From assembly GCF_009727055.1 (NCBI RefSeq), contig NC_052350.1, positions 17,984,650 through 18,048,649 of the forward strand: a stretch of DNA of 64,000 nt. The letters run 5' to 3'. The stretch comes from Benincasa hispida (Eukaryota; Streptophyta; Magnoliopsida; Cucurbitales; Cucurbitaceae). The notes beneath the pieces are model-generated. The model worked only from the letters and a program-made list of their open reading frames with translations, ran no database searches and was not told where the DNA came from. Positions 1 to 13,036 of the stretch are shown one piece after another. The position numbers and the translations under genes are program-made. Every line of letters starts with the position of its first letter. Position 1 is the stretch's first letter.

Positions 1-1417
1 GATTTGGTTCAATTGGTGAGTATTTGCAGGGATGTGGCTGAAGGAATGGCTTATTTGCATCATCATTCACCTGTTAGAGTTGTGCATTGTGATCTTAAAC
101 CAAGCAATATTCTTCTTGATGAGGATATGACTGCTTTGGTCACTGATTTTGGAATTGCAAGATTAGTGATTGGTGGTGGAGAAGATGATCATAATCATAA
201 TAATGCTGCTGCTGCTGCTGCTCAAGATGATTCAACTTCATTCAGTTCAACTCATGGCTTGCTTTGTGGATCTGTTGGTTACATAGCTCCTGGTATGTTC
301 ACCAACCTTATTACTTTATTACCCGTTTTACCCGTTTCATAACGTTCATGTGCTAGTTTCTAATCTCTTTTTATTTCTGGTTTAAACTTCGAAACTAAAA
401 AAACTAAGGGAGTGTTTAATTCAAAGAGTTGAAGTCGAGAGAATAGAATGGTGGAAAAACATCAATTTTATGCTTTACTAACTTTTACAACGTGAGCTCT
501 ACGATTTCATAATTCCACTTTTTTTCCTCCAAATACCTCATAGAGGTTCAATTATAAGAAATATTTCCAAATTTTGTTATTTGTTAAAAAAAAAATATCC
601 CTACTTTTAAAAAATTACAATATTACCCTTAAATCTTCTATAAATATACAAACCTACCCTTAGAAAGAAAAATACTTAGTGCATTCCTAACAACGTATAT
701 ATCTTTGTGTATTCCACTAAATTGTCCAATTATAATTTGTCAAATTTTCTTCTTTCCTTTAAAGATATTTATGCATCAAGATGCACCTAAATATTACTTC
801 CTTAAAATTGAAATTATTTATAATTTCAAATAGAAATAAAGACATGAAATAGAGAGAACAAAAATTTGGATTGTGACGTCATATATGCAAGTCAAGAGTA
901 ACTTTTGAAATATATATATATATATATATATGTGAGTAGAGTACTTTTCAAACATAAATTAACTTTTTATAAGTTCTTTTCCTAAAAATTAATATTTATT
1001 TGTCCAAATATGAACGCAGAGTACGGACTAGGAAAACGGGCGTCAACAGAAGGGGACGTGTTCAGTTTCGGTGTACTTGTATTAGAACTCATAACGGGGA
1101 AACGTCCAACGGATCACTTTTTCGAGCAAGGAGCAGGACTACATGAATGGGTCAAAAGCCAATACCCACACCGGCTGGACCCCATTGTCGACGACGCAAT
1201 GGACCGATACTGCACGGCAGCGGCCGCGAGGCGAGGCGGCCCAAGGCCTTGCAAACGCCTATGGCGAGAAGTGATTGTGGAGGTCATAGAAATGGGACTA
1301 ATGTGTACTCAATACACTCCGGCAATGAGGCCCTCCATGGTTGATGTGGCTCAAGAAATGACTCGTTTGAAGGAATATCTCTCACATTCTTTGTCCTCTC
1401 TCTATACAAGAGGGTGA
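1..1417 (+). CDS. LRR receptor-like Ser/Thr kinase, 3' part (exons 1-292 and 1020-1417)
   Basis: This is the C-terminal 229 residues of a plasma-membrane LRR receptor kinase similar to the Arabidopsis At2g24130-type proteins; the window cuts off the ectodomain and N-lobe. The sequence shows the catalytic loop [14 protein letters not shown], a DFG triplet, an APEYG motif rebuilt across the intron, and the C-lobe motifs [21 protein letters not shown] and [15 protein letters not shown]. The catalytic loop has HCD where most kinases have HRD, so this is a non-RD kinase. The intron (293-1019, 727 bp) is GT-AG and phase 1, at the same codon as in the paralogue at 20884-23954. Between DFG and the conserved STHGLLCGS there is an insertion rich in His, Asn and Asp plus six Ala encoded by a GCT repeat. 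Exon 2 is clearly more GC-rich than exon 1. The C-terminus ends SLYTRG and lacks the longer tail of the paralogue. No frame break is visible. The TTG at 4 is not a start; the frame is open from base 1. Confidence 0.93.
909..931. repeat. (TA)n microsatellite in receptor-kinase intron
   Basis: A pure TA dinucleotide run lies about 90 bp upstream of the acceptor in the 727-bp kinase intron. The rest of the intron is AT-rich and has no coding potential. Confidence 0.9.
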
Positions 1418-4400
1418 TGGTGACGTGGCGGTAGAGACTCGAGATGGTGAATTGAGAGAAATTATTAGTTGAGATAGTCATAATGGATGTGGATTCGGAA
1501 ATCTTATTAACGATTTCAATTTCACTCTCTTTTTTACATTCAACCGTACAAAATTGTCAATAATATTGGCATGCTTTCTTAAGGTTGTTGATCCATTGTT
1601 TTGTAATATGGTGTCATCAACTTTAACTTTGTGTAGTTTTATTTTTTTTTTAAAAAAAAATTATTGGATTTGTTTGTTTGTCTTGTAATTTGAGGGTAGC
1701 TAACATGTATATGGGCATATCTTCTTAATCTAGGTTTGTATTCTTATTTAATGTATTGCATAATAGGGATATACGTATATATGTACAAGCATGTGCATGA
1801 TTTTTTTTTTTAAAAAAATATTTAGATACATTCTAGATTGTATCTATCTTTGTGCATTCTATCAAACTATCTAATCATAACTTGTCACATGACAAATTAT
1901 ACTTAATTCTTTTTGAAATATTGTTCATTATTTATATATATGATGAGAATCTGATGCATAAAGATATGTACATCTATAGTATAAGAAATGTGGAGTGGGA
2001 ATTTAAACATCTAATCTTAACAAAAAATAGAGAGTATGTCTTAATTGTTGAAATATCATTATGTTCGGTTGATTTGATAATAAGTAAATTTTTTCAGTAT
2101 AACTGTGGGGATAAAAGATCGAGCCTCCAACTTTTAGAGTAGAAAATCATGTCAATATTGAGTTAAACTTACTTTGGCTACTATAATTAAAGTTTAAGAA
2201 GCTAATTGTTAATTAAATCTCAATGATATACAAATGAAGGAATAAAGCATTCTAATTCTAATCTTAAAAGAAACTTTTATCTTTGCATGAAAATATTTCA
2301 GAAGTGATTACTAGTCAACATCTAACATCAAGACATGTTAAGAAATATCGTTAAAAAAGAAATTAAAATCAAACATCAAAATAATTTGTTATCAAGTATA
2401 TTTTTGTGATAATTAAAGAAATCTTATAACATTGTCATATAAAATAAGTGATAAATATAATGGTAAACAAAGTTACTAAAAAACTATCATTATCATAGTT
2501 CAATTGACAAAAAACTTATTCTATCAATCTCGAGGTCAGAGAATCAATCCTCTTATTTCATATATTATATAAAAAAAAAAGTTAATAAAAAACTTTTTAA
2601 GGTAAAAATTCAAGTTGGTTTTGAACTTTTCCTAGTCGTGTCAAATTATTCTCTAAATTTTCAATTTTACTTTTAACCTCGCTAAACTTTCCATTTCATA
2701 TATAAGTATAAGTCCCTAAACTTTCAATTTTGTATTTAGTAAGTCATCAAAACGAATCATGAATTTTCATTTATGCATTCGATGTGTTTGTAAATTTTTT
2801 TAAATTGTTGAATACAATAAAAATTTATTAGACATAAAATTGAATGTTTAGAGCCTATTTGAAATGGTTAAATATGACAAAAATCTATTAGACGTATTAA
2901 TGCAAAATTTAATTTAAAAAACCTATTATACTTTTTTTTAAGTCTAATGACTAACTAAACATAGGTTAAGTTGTAATTTTGATTATATGATTTTAACAAA
3001 GTTAGAATTTAGTCCATATGATTTGATAAAATCCTCATAAAATAGTTCTTATAAATAAGAAAAATTAAATTCTAATTTTTTTAAGACCAATTTTGTAATT
3101 AATCCATAAACATAACAAGTAGAAAGTTAATTAAAGAACCAAATTTATAATTAAACCCATTAATTGATCTTACAGTTACTTTTATGGAAAACATAGTACA
3201 AAGAAAGTCGTAAGTGCCTTGTCTACAATTGAGAAAATGGATAAATATTACATCATAATGATTAAATGATGGGTTTGAATTATGGTTATATGAATATTAA
3301 AAAAGGTTAGGCAAAATATAATCATTTTTAATGGAAAGGATAAAAACTCATAAATGGAGGCTATTTGTTATTTCTGTAGAGTTGAGAATTTTCGTTGACA
3401 TATTTGATTTTACGAAGCAGTAGCCGTTGACTTTCCAACCACCTTTTCCTTAATAATTATTAAATTTCAGCGCTGACTAATATTCCTAATGTCAATTATT
3501 AGCATAATTCGTTTACACTAATTAATCAAAACATACGTAATAATTTTTCAACCAAACTCCTGTACAATTGTTAATTTTCTAAGCTATAATAAAAAGAAAT
3601 AACGTTATTGAATATGTTAGTGAAAAAAAAGTTCGCATTATAAAAATATATATAAAAATTATTAAGTCTTTTAAAATTAAAAGATGAAATATTGAGTTTA
3701 TACTTCTACATATTGTTCAATTAAATTAATAATTACAATCTTATATCAATAAATATTACGTTTCAATGATCCAACACATTATATTTAGTCAGTGTTCAAA
3801 ATACCTAATGACTTAAAAAAAGCAATCAACCCAATCCAACCCAACCCAATTCGTGCTGTTTGGATTGGATTAGATTCAAATAAATGAAAATTTTATGAGT
3901 TGTATTGATTTATGGGTTCACCTAAATAACCTAAACCAATACATCCGAACTTATCACTAACTTAAGAAGGTATATTTTTTTGGATTTATGATACAATTAT
4001 ATATACATATATTTATTTTAATTTTATTTAATTTCTTTATGTTTTGGATAGTTTATTCTTCCACAACTCCTAAATAGTTTTTTAGCACCTTGAAGAGAAA
4101 TTTTTCATTATATAAATTGAAATTGAGTTTTTAATTTTAATTCAATATATGGAAAACAATTAAATCAATTTTTTACATATTGATATTTTACTTTTTTTTA
4201 AAAATAAAAATTTTAATAAATGATTTAAGTAATCCGAACCAATCCAACTCAAATATTTTATACTTGGGTTGGGTTGGATCTATTTTTTAATAAGGGTTAT
4301 TTGAATGGAAAAAATTTATAAATCTGATAATTGAATTGAATCTAAAAGGCCCTTAAATTCAATTCAACACCACCTAAGAATTATAATCAGAATAATAATG

Positions 4401-4946
4401 ATTATAATCATTTTTATAAGACTATTAATAATATCTTTCAATAATTATTGAAATCTCGAGTAATTATATTGAAAATGAATAAAATGTTAGTATATGATTT
4501 GTATTGAAAATTGTCATCATTGAGATTTGGAAGTTAAAAATCAACGACGGAATTCAATTTTTGTTACAGTGTGTAAACAAAAGACAAGTTTCACAATTTT
4601 CTATGTCAACTAAAAAAAAGGAAAGTGAATATAGGGTTAGTCACCATTTCATGTGGATTAGATCCTTTACTCCTATCATTATCGGATAAGAAAAGTGTTA
4701 AAATATCATTTTCATATCATCTTGAACCTTATATTTTAAATTTATTCGATTCAAAAGCATATAATTTCAATAAATCTTAAATTTAATTCCTAACATTAGT
4801 TTATTGTTGATTTTTAAAGAAAGCATTTGGTTATCTATTAGCATTTTTACTATAAATTTTGTAAACATATTCACATGTTGTATTTTATTGCATGAAAATT
4901 ATTATTATTATTTAACTAATTTTGGTAAAAATTAATTTTGAATGAC
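1418..4946. other. AT-rich intergenic DNA
   Basis: The first few hundred bases are the 3' flank of the kinase gene. The rest is AT-rich with scattered stop codons. The 96-aa and 61-aa open frames here (near 1852 and 4504) show no family signature and have intergenic composition. The only structure seen is the foldback repeat at 3834-4279. Confidence 0.6.
3834..4279. repeat. Foldback / MITE-like repeat with ATCCAACCCAACCCAA arms
   Basis: ATCCAACCCAACCCAA at 3834-3849 is an exact reverse complement of TTGGGTTGGGTTGGAT at 4264-4279, about 415 bp apart. The flanks carry further degenerate copies of CCAAYCCAA. The spacing and termini suggest a short non-autonomous DNA transposon, but I could not fix a target-site duplication. 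Confidence 0.45.
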
Positions 4947-5334
4947 TAAGGGGATATTTGATGGGTGGGTTGGAGTTGGGTTGGGTGGGCTTGGTGTTTG
5001 ATGCACGTTGAAATTAAAACAGTGGGTTTTAAATCCACCGTTTTACCCCTCAATTTCTCCCCTCGTTTCACGCCCCATTTGTAGGTTTTTAATTACTCTA
5101 CCCCTCTCTCTCTTCTCGTCACACGTTTAATTAATCATCTCTTTCTTCTCATCTTTTCGCTTCTTTCGTCGTTTGGTCTGTCTTCTTCGTCTGGTCTTTT
5201 CTTTCTCCCTCCAGCTGGAATGAGTTGTATTTCTTTTCACCTCTTCGTTTCTCTGCTTTGGTTTCTCTGTATGTCTATTTTTTTTGTTTCTTTGTATGTC
5301 TATTCCTCTCAGAACTCTTTGGTTTCTTCTTAGA

Positions 5335-5425
5335 TCTGGTAGATAAAAACGATTTTCTTGTAGATCTAACGATATTTTGGTAGATCTAACCATTTTCTTG
5401 GTAGATCTAACTATTTTTTAGTATA
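5335..5425. repeat. Short tandem repeat, unit about 28-29 bp (GTAGATCTAAC core)
   Basis: GTAGATCTAAC recurs three times, each followed by an AT/TTTT spacer ending in TTGGTAGATC, with a diverged GGTAGATAAAAACGATT copy in front. It lies in the 5' part of the Harbinger element and may be subterminal repeat. Confidence 0.6.
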
Positions 5426-8400
5426 CATGGACGACTTTATAGTATATCTAGTTTTTTTTTTTTTTGGTTGAGATCTAATTTTTTTCGATTATTTTGTTCG
5501 ACGCTGAAGATTTTTATGTTGTTCTCTTGATTTCCTCATGCATGTTTGATATTCTTCCTTCCATGTTTGATTTTTCGATTCCGAACTGTCGAAGGTTCTA
5601 TTTTTCGATTCTCATTCCGAACTATCCACAGCAAATCTCTATAATTTTTTCCCTCTTATAATTACTGTCCACTGTTGTTTCGACTGGCTTGAATGAGTTA
5701 TATTTTTTTTTATCCATTTATAATGTATTAAATCCGTTTCTGTTCTTCTTTCTCCTACTGATATTTGTTCTGTTTCCTGACTTTTTTTTTTTAATCTAGA
5801 TTTCCTCTTGCCACTTCAATATTAAAGCATGTGTCCTTCCTTTGTCTTTTTCTTATACTTTTCCATCGAAATTGGACAGCGAGTTAATTCCTGGTAGAGG
5901 ATACTGACCGTGTTATTGGAGCTGGGGGATTAATCTACCTCAAGAACAAGTCTGATTTCTATTTTTTCCCCTGATGATGTTTTGTTCTTTACGATTTGAG
6001 TATGCTTTCTGTTTTAATTTTATTTCTCCAATCTCATATTTGAGTATGATTTCTGTTATAATTTTATTTCTTTACAATTTTTAGATTAAAAAAGGGCACG
6101 AATCTCTGTTTTTCCTTATCTTTTGAATGATTTTTTTATTTTTATTTCCTTCGAATATGTTTTTCCTTATATTTTGAGTATAATTTCTATTTTAGTTTTA
6201 TTTTCTTTCAACCTGTTTTATATTCTAACTCTGGTGAATGGATTTTTTTCTTCGTTCCATTAAATTTGTTTTCAGTATTCAAATGATTAATTTTTGTACA
6301 TTTAAATTTAACTTCAATTTTAGAAGTGTTGAAATTGTTTATTTTCTTTGCTTGGAGTTGGATTTGTTCCAATTAAATAGTTTCTTGAAATCTCGAGGCC
6401 TTCTAATCTGTATTATTATGTCATTTAATGTGTGAAATATTATGTTGTATCTATATTCATTTTTTTGCTCAACCACCAAACTAATATTGATTTGACCATT
6501 ACTTAATTTATTTATTTTTTACTTAACTGTCTTTAATATGGGTTTACTGTAATTACTATTTGAATTTATTGAGGTTAGGTGCACTTAAGTTTACCTAATC
6601 TTCCTCACCAACCATCCTTACTGTATTCTCTACTTATATCCCAATGTTTCCTCATATTTGTTTAGACTTCTCCACATACTCTTTTGGTAAAGTGTGTTGG
6701 TAAGTCCTTGATCCTTCCTTTTTATTTCAACTTTCTCTTAAATCCATTTTACATTCTAGTATGTGTTATCTGGCTGTTGCAATATATTTTGTTTCCTTCT
6801 TCAACCTCTAACTTCAACTTATTCCGTCCATATAAGCTATGCTTCATTCTTGTCTTATAATCGAAGCAAGATCTGTCGCTAACATTTTCTTGTTTTTGTT
6901 AGGCCCTGAACCAATTATTCTGCCCTCTAGTTGTGGACCGTCCCAACCCTCACTCACTTCGAACATCAACAAAGATATGATCTTGTATATTTTATTACTA
7001 CTTCAATTGTATTAATATACACTATGGTCTAATTACACTTCTTTTTCTTCTGTGTTGGGCCCAAACTAATTGAACATACCTTCCATAACTAGTTTGAGGT
7101 TCGTATGTTTTAATTTCGGAATGATCTTCGTTGTTGTCTATTCTTTCTTGTACTTGTCGGGATTGTTTAGTTGAAATATATTATGGTTATGTATTTTGGA
7201 CATTTTCCCACATATTCTCCCTTGTGAGAATATTGGATTTCTTTTTTTATTTTTTTTTATTTTTTATTTTCTGTTTCTTCAAGAAGACTATTATAACAAA
7301 AAGTTATTAGGAAAAATATTATTTTGTATTGTTAAATTATGAGTTGTATCAATTTAAATCTCCATTGATCAAATGAATTAATTTAAATCATAAATTTTCT
7401 CCAAAGTATATTAATTTACATCCTCCATTATACGTTCGGTTTGGATCAACATAGTATCAAACTTATAATTTTGTTAATTAAATCCCTACATCTTCACAAA
7501 CGAATGAATTTGAACTTATAACTTTGTTAATTAATTCTATTGGTGTTTTCAAATATTAATCCTATATCAATTTTAATTGTTTCTTTTATTAATCTAAAAA
7601 TAATTATATGTTTTGCATGATATTTTTAAAATAAATCTAAGGAGTATTAATTAATACACTTATAAGAAGTTCAAAGTTTCAATTGACACCATCATTATTT
7701 TACAGTTTAGAATTATACAATACAAATATAAAAATGTACAAACTGAAAAATTTTCCAAGTAAAACATGGAAATAGAAGAATAATAATAACAGAAGAAGTT
7801 GCTAAAACCCACTATATTTAATTTAAAAATATGCTAACATAAGAAGAATAATATAACTAATTTTTCCCAAGTTATTTAGGATAAATTGATTTTTAGTTTG
7901 ATGTTTTTACTGATACCATATTCAAACTTAATAGATTTCTAGTGATGTTTTTATTTATATCCTTTTTAAGTTTTAACTAACATTTTAAAACTACACGCAT
8001 GAAATAATTCAAACAACATATATTGAAACTTTGAAAATAAGGAAGACATAGCAATAAAATGAAAAAAATCTTAAAATAAAATTTGAAAATTAACTAGGCA
8101 TATGAAAGTATTCAACCAAATTTCTAAAGTTTTGGGTGTGAGATGACAATGGCCCTCCTAGAAATAAATTTAGGTACTTTGGTATTTTCATATACATTTT
8201 TTGTCCACTATAGAACTTCTTCGAAAATTTGAACCATCAAATATTGACTAAAACCCAATTGTCCAAATTTTGTATAATATGAAAGTAGTGTTTTGTTTTA
8301 ATGTACACATATTAAATTTTAAGTTGATATTTATTATATTAGTTACACAGAGTTGTTGTGGGTTAGGTTAAGTAAGTCCCAAAACCATCGTTACAAACCA

Positions 8401-8852
8401 ACTCTAAATTATGCTTACATTGTAGGCTACTATAATAAATTTTAGACAACCCCAAAAATTGTAGACTATAATTTTTTATCAAATTTTATGCAAATCCAAA
8501 TATGTTAAGTATTATAATATTTATGTCGACTTCTGTCACTATTACTTAGAGACATTTATAATGAGTCAACTACAATATCTAGTTGCACACTTAAGTTTTT
8601 TTTTTTTTTTTAGGTAGTAAAGGGTTGTATAAGGGGACCCTTATATCATAACCTCTACATCCTAACTCCCAAAAAAATCATTCATTTCAACGTTCATTAT
8701 TGGTATTGACTATCCCTATTTTAAAAATATAGGTAAATGAAAAAACACAAATTTCATGTCGTTTTCATTGGTCGTATCCTAGGGATCACCCTATCTTGGC
8801 ACGAATGTCATGGACAAGTCAATGGGTACAATGGGGGCATTATACAAGTTGT

Positions 8853-11800
8853 CACTACAAGAATTCTAAGCTTTAATGTCGGTTTAAAAAACTGACATTA
8901 AAAGGCTTTAATGTCGGTTGACAATCGATGTTGAAGACTATGTTATAAAAGGTCTTTAATGTCGATTTTAAACGGGCATTGTACAACATCTTCAATGTTG
9001 GTTTAAAACTGACATTAAAGACCTTTTATAATACGATCTTCAATGTCAATTATCAACCAACATTAAAGCCTTTTATTGTCAGTTTTAAACTGACATTAAA
9101 ACCCAAAATTATTTTCCCTTTTTTTTCAATTAATGTCCATTTTTTTAAAATGCCATTGTCCAATCCATTTTTAATGTCGGTCAAAAAGTTAAAAACGACA
9201 TTATAATAATTTATCTACAAACAAGAATTTTTTTTATATATTAAGATCTCAACAAACAGAAAAATTTAAATCTAAGTCTTGCTCACAATGTACGAATAAT
9301 AGTCAACTTCTAAAGAGAATAACAAAATTTATACTTACAAAGCAGTAGTTGGCTGCTTACATAGAAAAAAAATCCTAAAATAAAATCTTAATTGCTTTTG
9401 TATATACAACTTAACTTTCAAAAAATACAAAAAAATAATTAAAGATTGAGAAAGCTGGTTGTCTACTTTGGAGTGTCATTACTATCCCACAAACTGCAAG
9501 GAAGACATGCTTGCTTAAGTATATAAAATCAAGAATAATTTAAAAAATAAATGAATCATACTAAAAGAAATTACCATGAAGTATAGAAACTATATTTATA
9601 CAAACTTACAAAAATAGAGTTGATCATCCAAATCAACAAACTCTTCATCATCTTCATCACTATTTCCACCATATGTCTCGAACATATCCTGCCCGCTAAT
9701 GACCCCATATTTATGATATCAGGTTCTTTGATTGATTCTTCGCTTAGTATAATGGAGAAATTTAAGAAAATGCAATCTGAAGCAGGTTCACAACACCTGT
9801 AACACAAAGTGATTAGCATATTATGAACCTCATTAATAATAGCATAAATGGTACATACCAAATTTATGAGCATACAGTCATCTTGTTTATCAGATATGGT
9901 TTTTTGTTCATTTTTTTCATGATAAACTACACGAACATGCTAAAAAAAGTAGGTAGTTGCATTCAAACTAGTTGCATTTGAATTTATCTTAAATATTTAA
10001 AGAAATAGGTAGGCACACCAAGTAAAATTCACATGAAAACCAATTAAGTCCCTACCCCCCTCCTCTAATCAAAACCAAACCAACAATCACAAAAACCATT
10101 ACTCCACCAACAAGGCCACCAAGAAATGATCTCTTCTTATTCGTCTCTACAACACATTAGATAAACACACACTATAAGAAACAAAAGCTAACAAATCCAC
10201 CACTAACAAAAACAAAACAAAAACCAAAGCAAAAGAAGAAGCCATATAGTTGCAATCTCCCTAACTTTCTTGAACGAGAATTCCCTCCGACATAGTTGCA
10301 ATCTGAAAGGAGAAGAAAAGAGAAACAAGAAGCAAAAGCCATGATACCACCTAAGGAGTCTAAATCCATATCGATATAAAAGTAAAAGAACAAATGAATA
10401 AACTAGCAATGACAATGAAGATTGAAATATTTATGCATGAGTCCAATTAAAGAGCTCAGTCATTATTACATCAATCATATCCCACCCAATAGCCAAAAAC
10501 ATATATTTTTAGAAACGTGAAGCTCCATGGAAGGCTTTATATCCTAAACAGTACACCTACATATTTTACAACTAAATTTCAAACAACATGTCACTCAAAA
10601 ATCAAAAGGAAGCAAAAAAACGTAGGCTAAAACTTAAAGGTTGCCTTAGTTGATACCATCTCTTCTTGATTACAACTTACAAGCTTATGCTTCCATAAAG
10701 GTACCTAAATGGTTGTTATATTCTATGGCAAGTAACACCCTAAAAGCATGTATGAATAACTTATCAATTCGAGCAACTACTTATTATCAATGTGAAGAAA
10801 AACACTAATTAGAAACATAATAAATTATGCAAAACGCATAACCATAAACAACAAAACTTACAAACTTACAAACACAAGAAACTAAACAAATTTATCTCCT
10901 CAAACAACAAAATTGTATTTTGGAATAGAAGGGAAAACTACCCACCTCGATAAGCAACACTACAATTCTCAATCCAAATTTCTTTTCCTCGAACAAAAGT
11001 CAACTTTCTTGAAATCTATACAATCAAAACAAAGTTTAGATAATAGAACAAATATGAGCTCAATAGAAATCACAAACAACTTTTCAATCCGAGCAAAAAA
11101 TGTTGTCACAAAGACAGTATTAGTTTTAATAATTATGAGCTTTGTTATATAACCCTTATGAGCTTTGGTAACTTTGTTTTGATTGTATAGATTTCAAGAA
11201 AGTTTTATTGCATTGAAATCACAAAGACAATCTAAAAAATGTTATCAGACCTGGCCATAAAACTTGTATTTCTTTGCGTTGAAATCCAAGTTGGCCATAA
11301 AACTCTTCATCACCAATAACGATAATTCAAACAATGATCCAATTAGGGAGAAAAAGCCACCAAAATTCAGATTTGGAAAACGATAAGAGAATACTAAAAT
11401 AGAGATGAAATGTCACAATTGAAGGCAATCAAAGAACGAAACGATATTGTTGAATCATAGAATAAAATTGGATCATCAACTCAATTTCTAGAGTTCCTCA
11501 ATTATCTCTCCCACTTCTGACCAAAGAACAAGTCCATTTTGTCAACCAAACATGACCAATCATCAACTACAAAGGTCAAAACTTTACAAGTATCTAGTCA
11601 CAACAACAATCAAAAGAAATTCAAAACTATGTTTCCATAAATATAGCAATATAAAAAGAAATTCAAAACTACATTTCCATCAATCTAAACAGCAACAATA
11701 TTCTTATAACAGATATAGAGATAGAAATTATAAACTAGATAGATATGTGATAGATAGATAGATATGAGGTTAAGTCTCACATCATAAATGGTGAAATTCA

Positions 11801-12906
11801 GAATACCAACCCTTTCAATCCCAAAAGTTAGCCTTGAAATTGGCATTTAGCTTACAAATAATTGCAAAGAACAAAATATTGACAATTCTAGTATCAAATA
11901 TCACAAAGCCCTCTTTTTTTTCTCATTCTAATCGAAACAATTCAAAAAATTATACTTTATTCTTCTTAAAGATACAGAGATAGAGAAATTAAGAATATAA
12001 CTAGTCAGATAAGGCATCAGAGAATTAAATGGATACTAAGATCAATATTGACAATTCTTGCAAGTGAGTTGGAGAAGTTCTGTTACACAGACGAAGAGAA
12101 AATGTTAGTGAGTATAAAATTGTGTCAATTCGGAAGTATCTAGAGAGAATCAACGGCGAAAAGAATAAAAAGTGGTCGATTGGGAAATAAATCATAAAGA
12201 GGGTGTTAGGGCAAGGGCTAGTTCTACTACAGAAATCACGAGTTCATCCTTGACCTCAGACTTGTCCATTCTAAAACCTCAGATTCGTCCTCGACCTTGT
12301 TTTCCTTCTTTACCATAACAGAGGTTTGTGTCTTGACCTTTGTTGTGTTGTAAAATTCCTCTTGACAATCAAGGAGAATGCTGACAGATCAATCTTGAAC
12401 AATGAAGTATTTTTCGAGATAAGTCACCGTTGCGTTGATCATTACTTCACATTGCTGAAGCATCCCTTCTTCGATTGCATATTCAATGATCTGATTAACA
12501 CAAAAAAAATTGAGTTAAATCAAGCTATGTTTAGTAGAAATATAGGAAATTTCTTTAAAAACAGAGTATCTATTGAAATAGGGTCACCCAAATCAATGGT
12601 GGTAGCATTGTCAGAAACAAGAGCCTTCACAAACATGTTTGTCAGAGAAGGGGGAGAGACGATGAAGGAGGAGGAGAGGAAGAGAAAAGAGAAAGAGATA
12701 AAGGGGTTAAGGTTTGTTTGATTTTAATATCACATATTTATATTTTATTTAAAAAAATTTAGAGTAGATCTTTAATATCGGTTTTAAACCAACATTGTAA
12801 CCTCATCTTTAATGTTGGTTTAAAACGGACATTAAAGATCCATTTCTTTTAATACATCTGTATTTAGATTTTTCAATCGACATCAAGGCCCAAATTTCTT
12901 GTAGTG
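8853..12906. mobile_element. CACTA (EnSpm) transposon, non-autonomous, 4.05 kb
   Basis: The element begins CACTACAAGAATTC and ends AAATTTCTTGTAGTG, the CACTA terminal signature in inverted orientation. Just inside the left end (8874-9200) are many subterminal repeats of TTTAATGTCGGTTTAAAACTGACATTAAA type in both orientations; similar copies lie inside the right end (12770-12850). The outer 3-bp flanks are TGT and CAT, so no matching duplication remains. No TNP2-like transposase is recognisable. The longer frames (12326-12721 + and 9571-9873 -) match nothing I know. A short acidic segment (SDEDDEEFVDLDD-like, minus strand, about 9685-9615, followed by GTAAG) may be a transposase or captured-gene exon. 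The insertion lies upstream of the Harbinger transposase relic. Confidence 0.82.
11004..11202. repeat. Perfect 33-bp inverted repeat with 133-bp loop
   Basis: The arm at 11004-11036, starting CTTTCTTGAAATCTATACAA, is exactly complementary to 11170-11202. It could fold into a hairpin inside the CACTA element. Homology stops sharply on both sides. It may be a small foldback element or a local inverted duplication. Confidence 0.8.
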
Positions 12907-13036
12907 CATATGAAACATTCGATGAAGGCAGAGCACACGTATAAGTCTTACAGTACAACACACATTAGATAAGTTAGTAACCAGGGCATAGGAGCGAACG
13001 ACACTACATTTGGCAATTGGTGTTCTTCTGCCTCAT

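Noticed and set aside
293..1019. Possible Tourist-like MITE in the left kinase intron (CTAAGGGAGTGTTTAATTC at 402)
   Set aside because: The left end resembles a Harbinger MITE next to TAA, but I found no convincing matching right end.
12326..12721. 131-aa open frame in the CACTA element
   Set aside because: No family motif is recognisable and the end is low-complexity (Glu/Lys/Arg), so I do not call a gene.
8850..12909. 3-bp target duplication of the CACTA element
   Set aside because: Flanks are TGT and CAT; they do not match, so I rely on the terminal inverted repeats instead.
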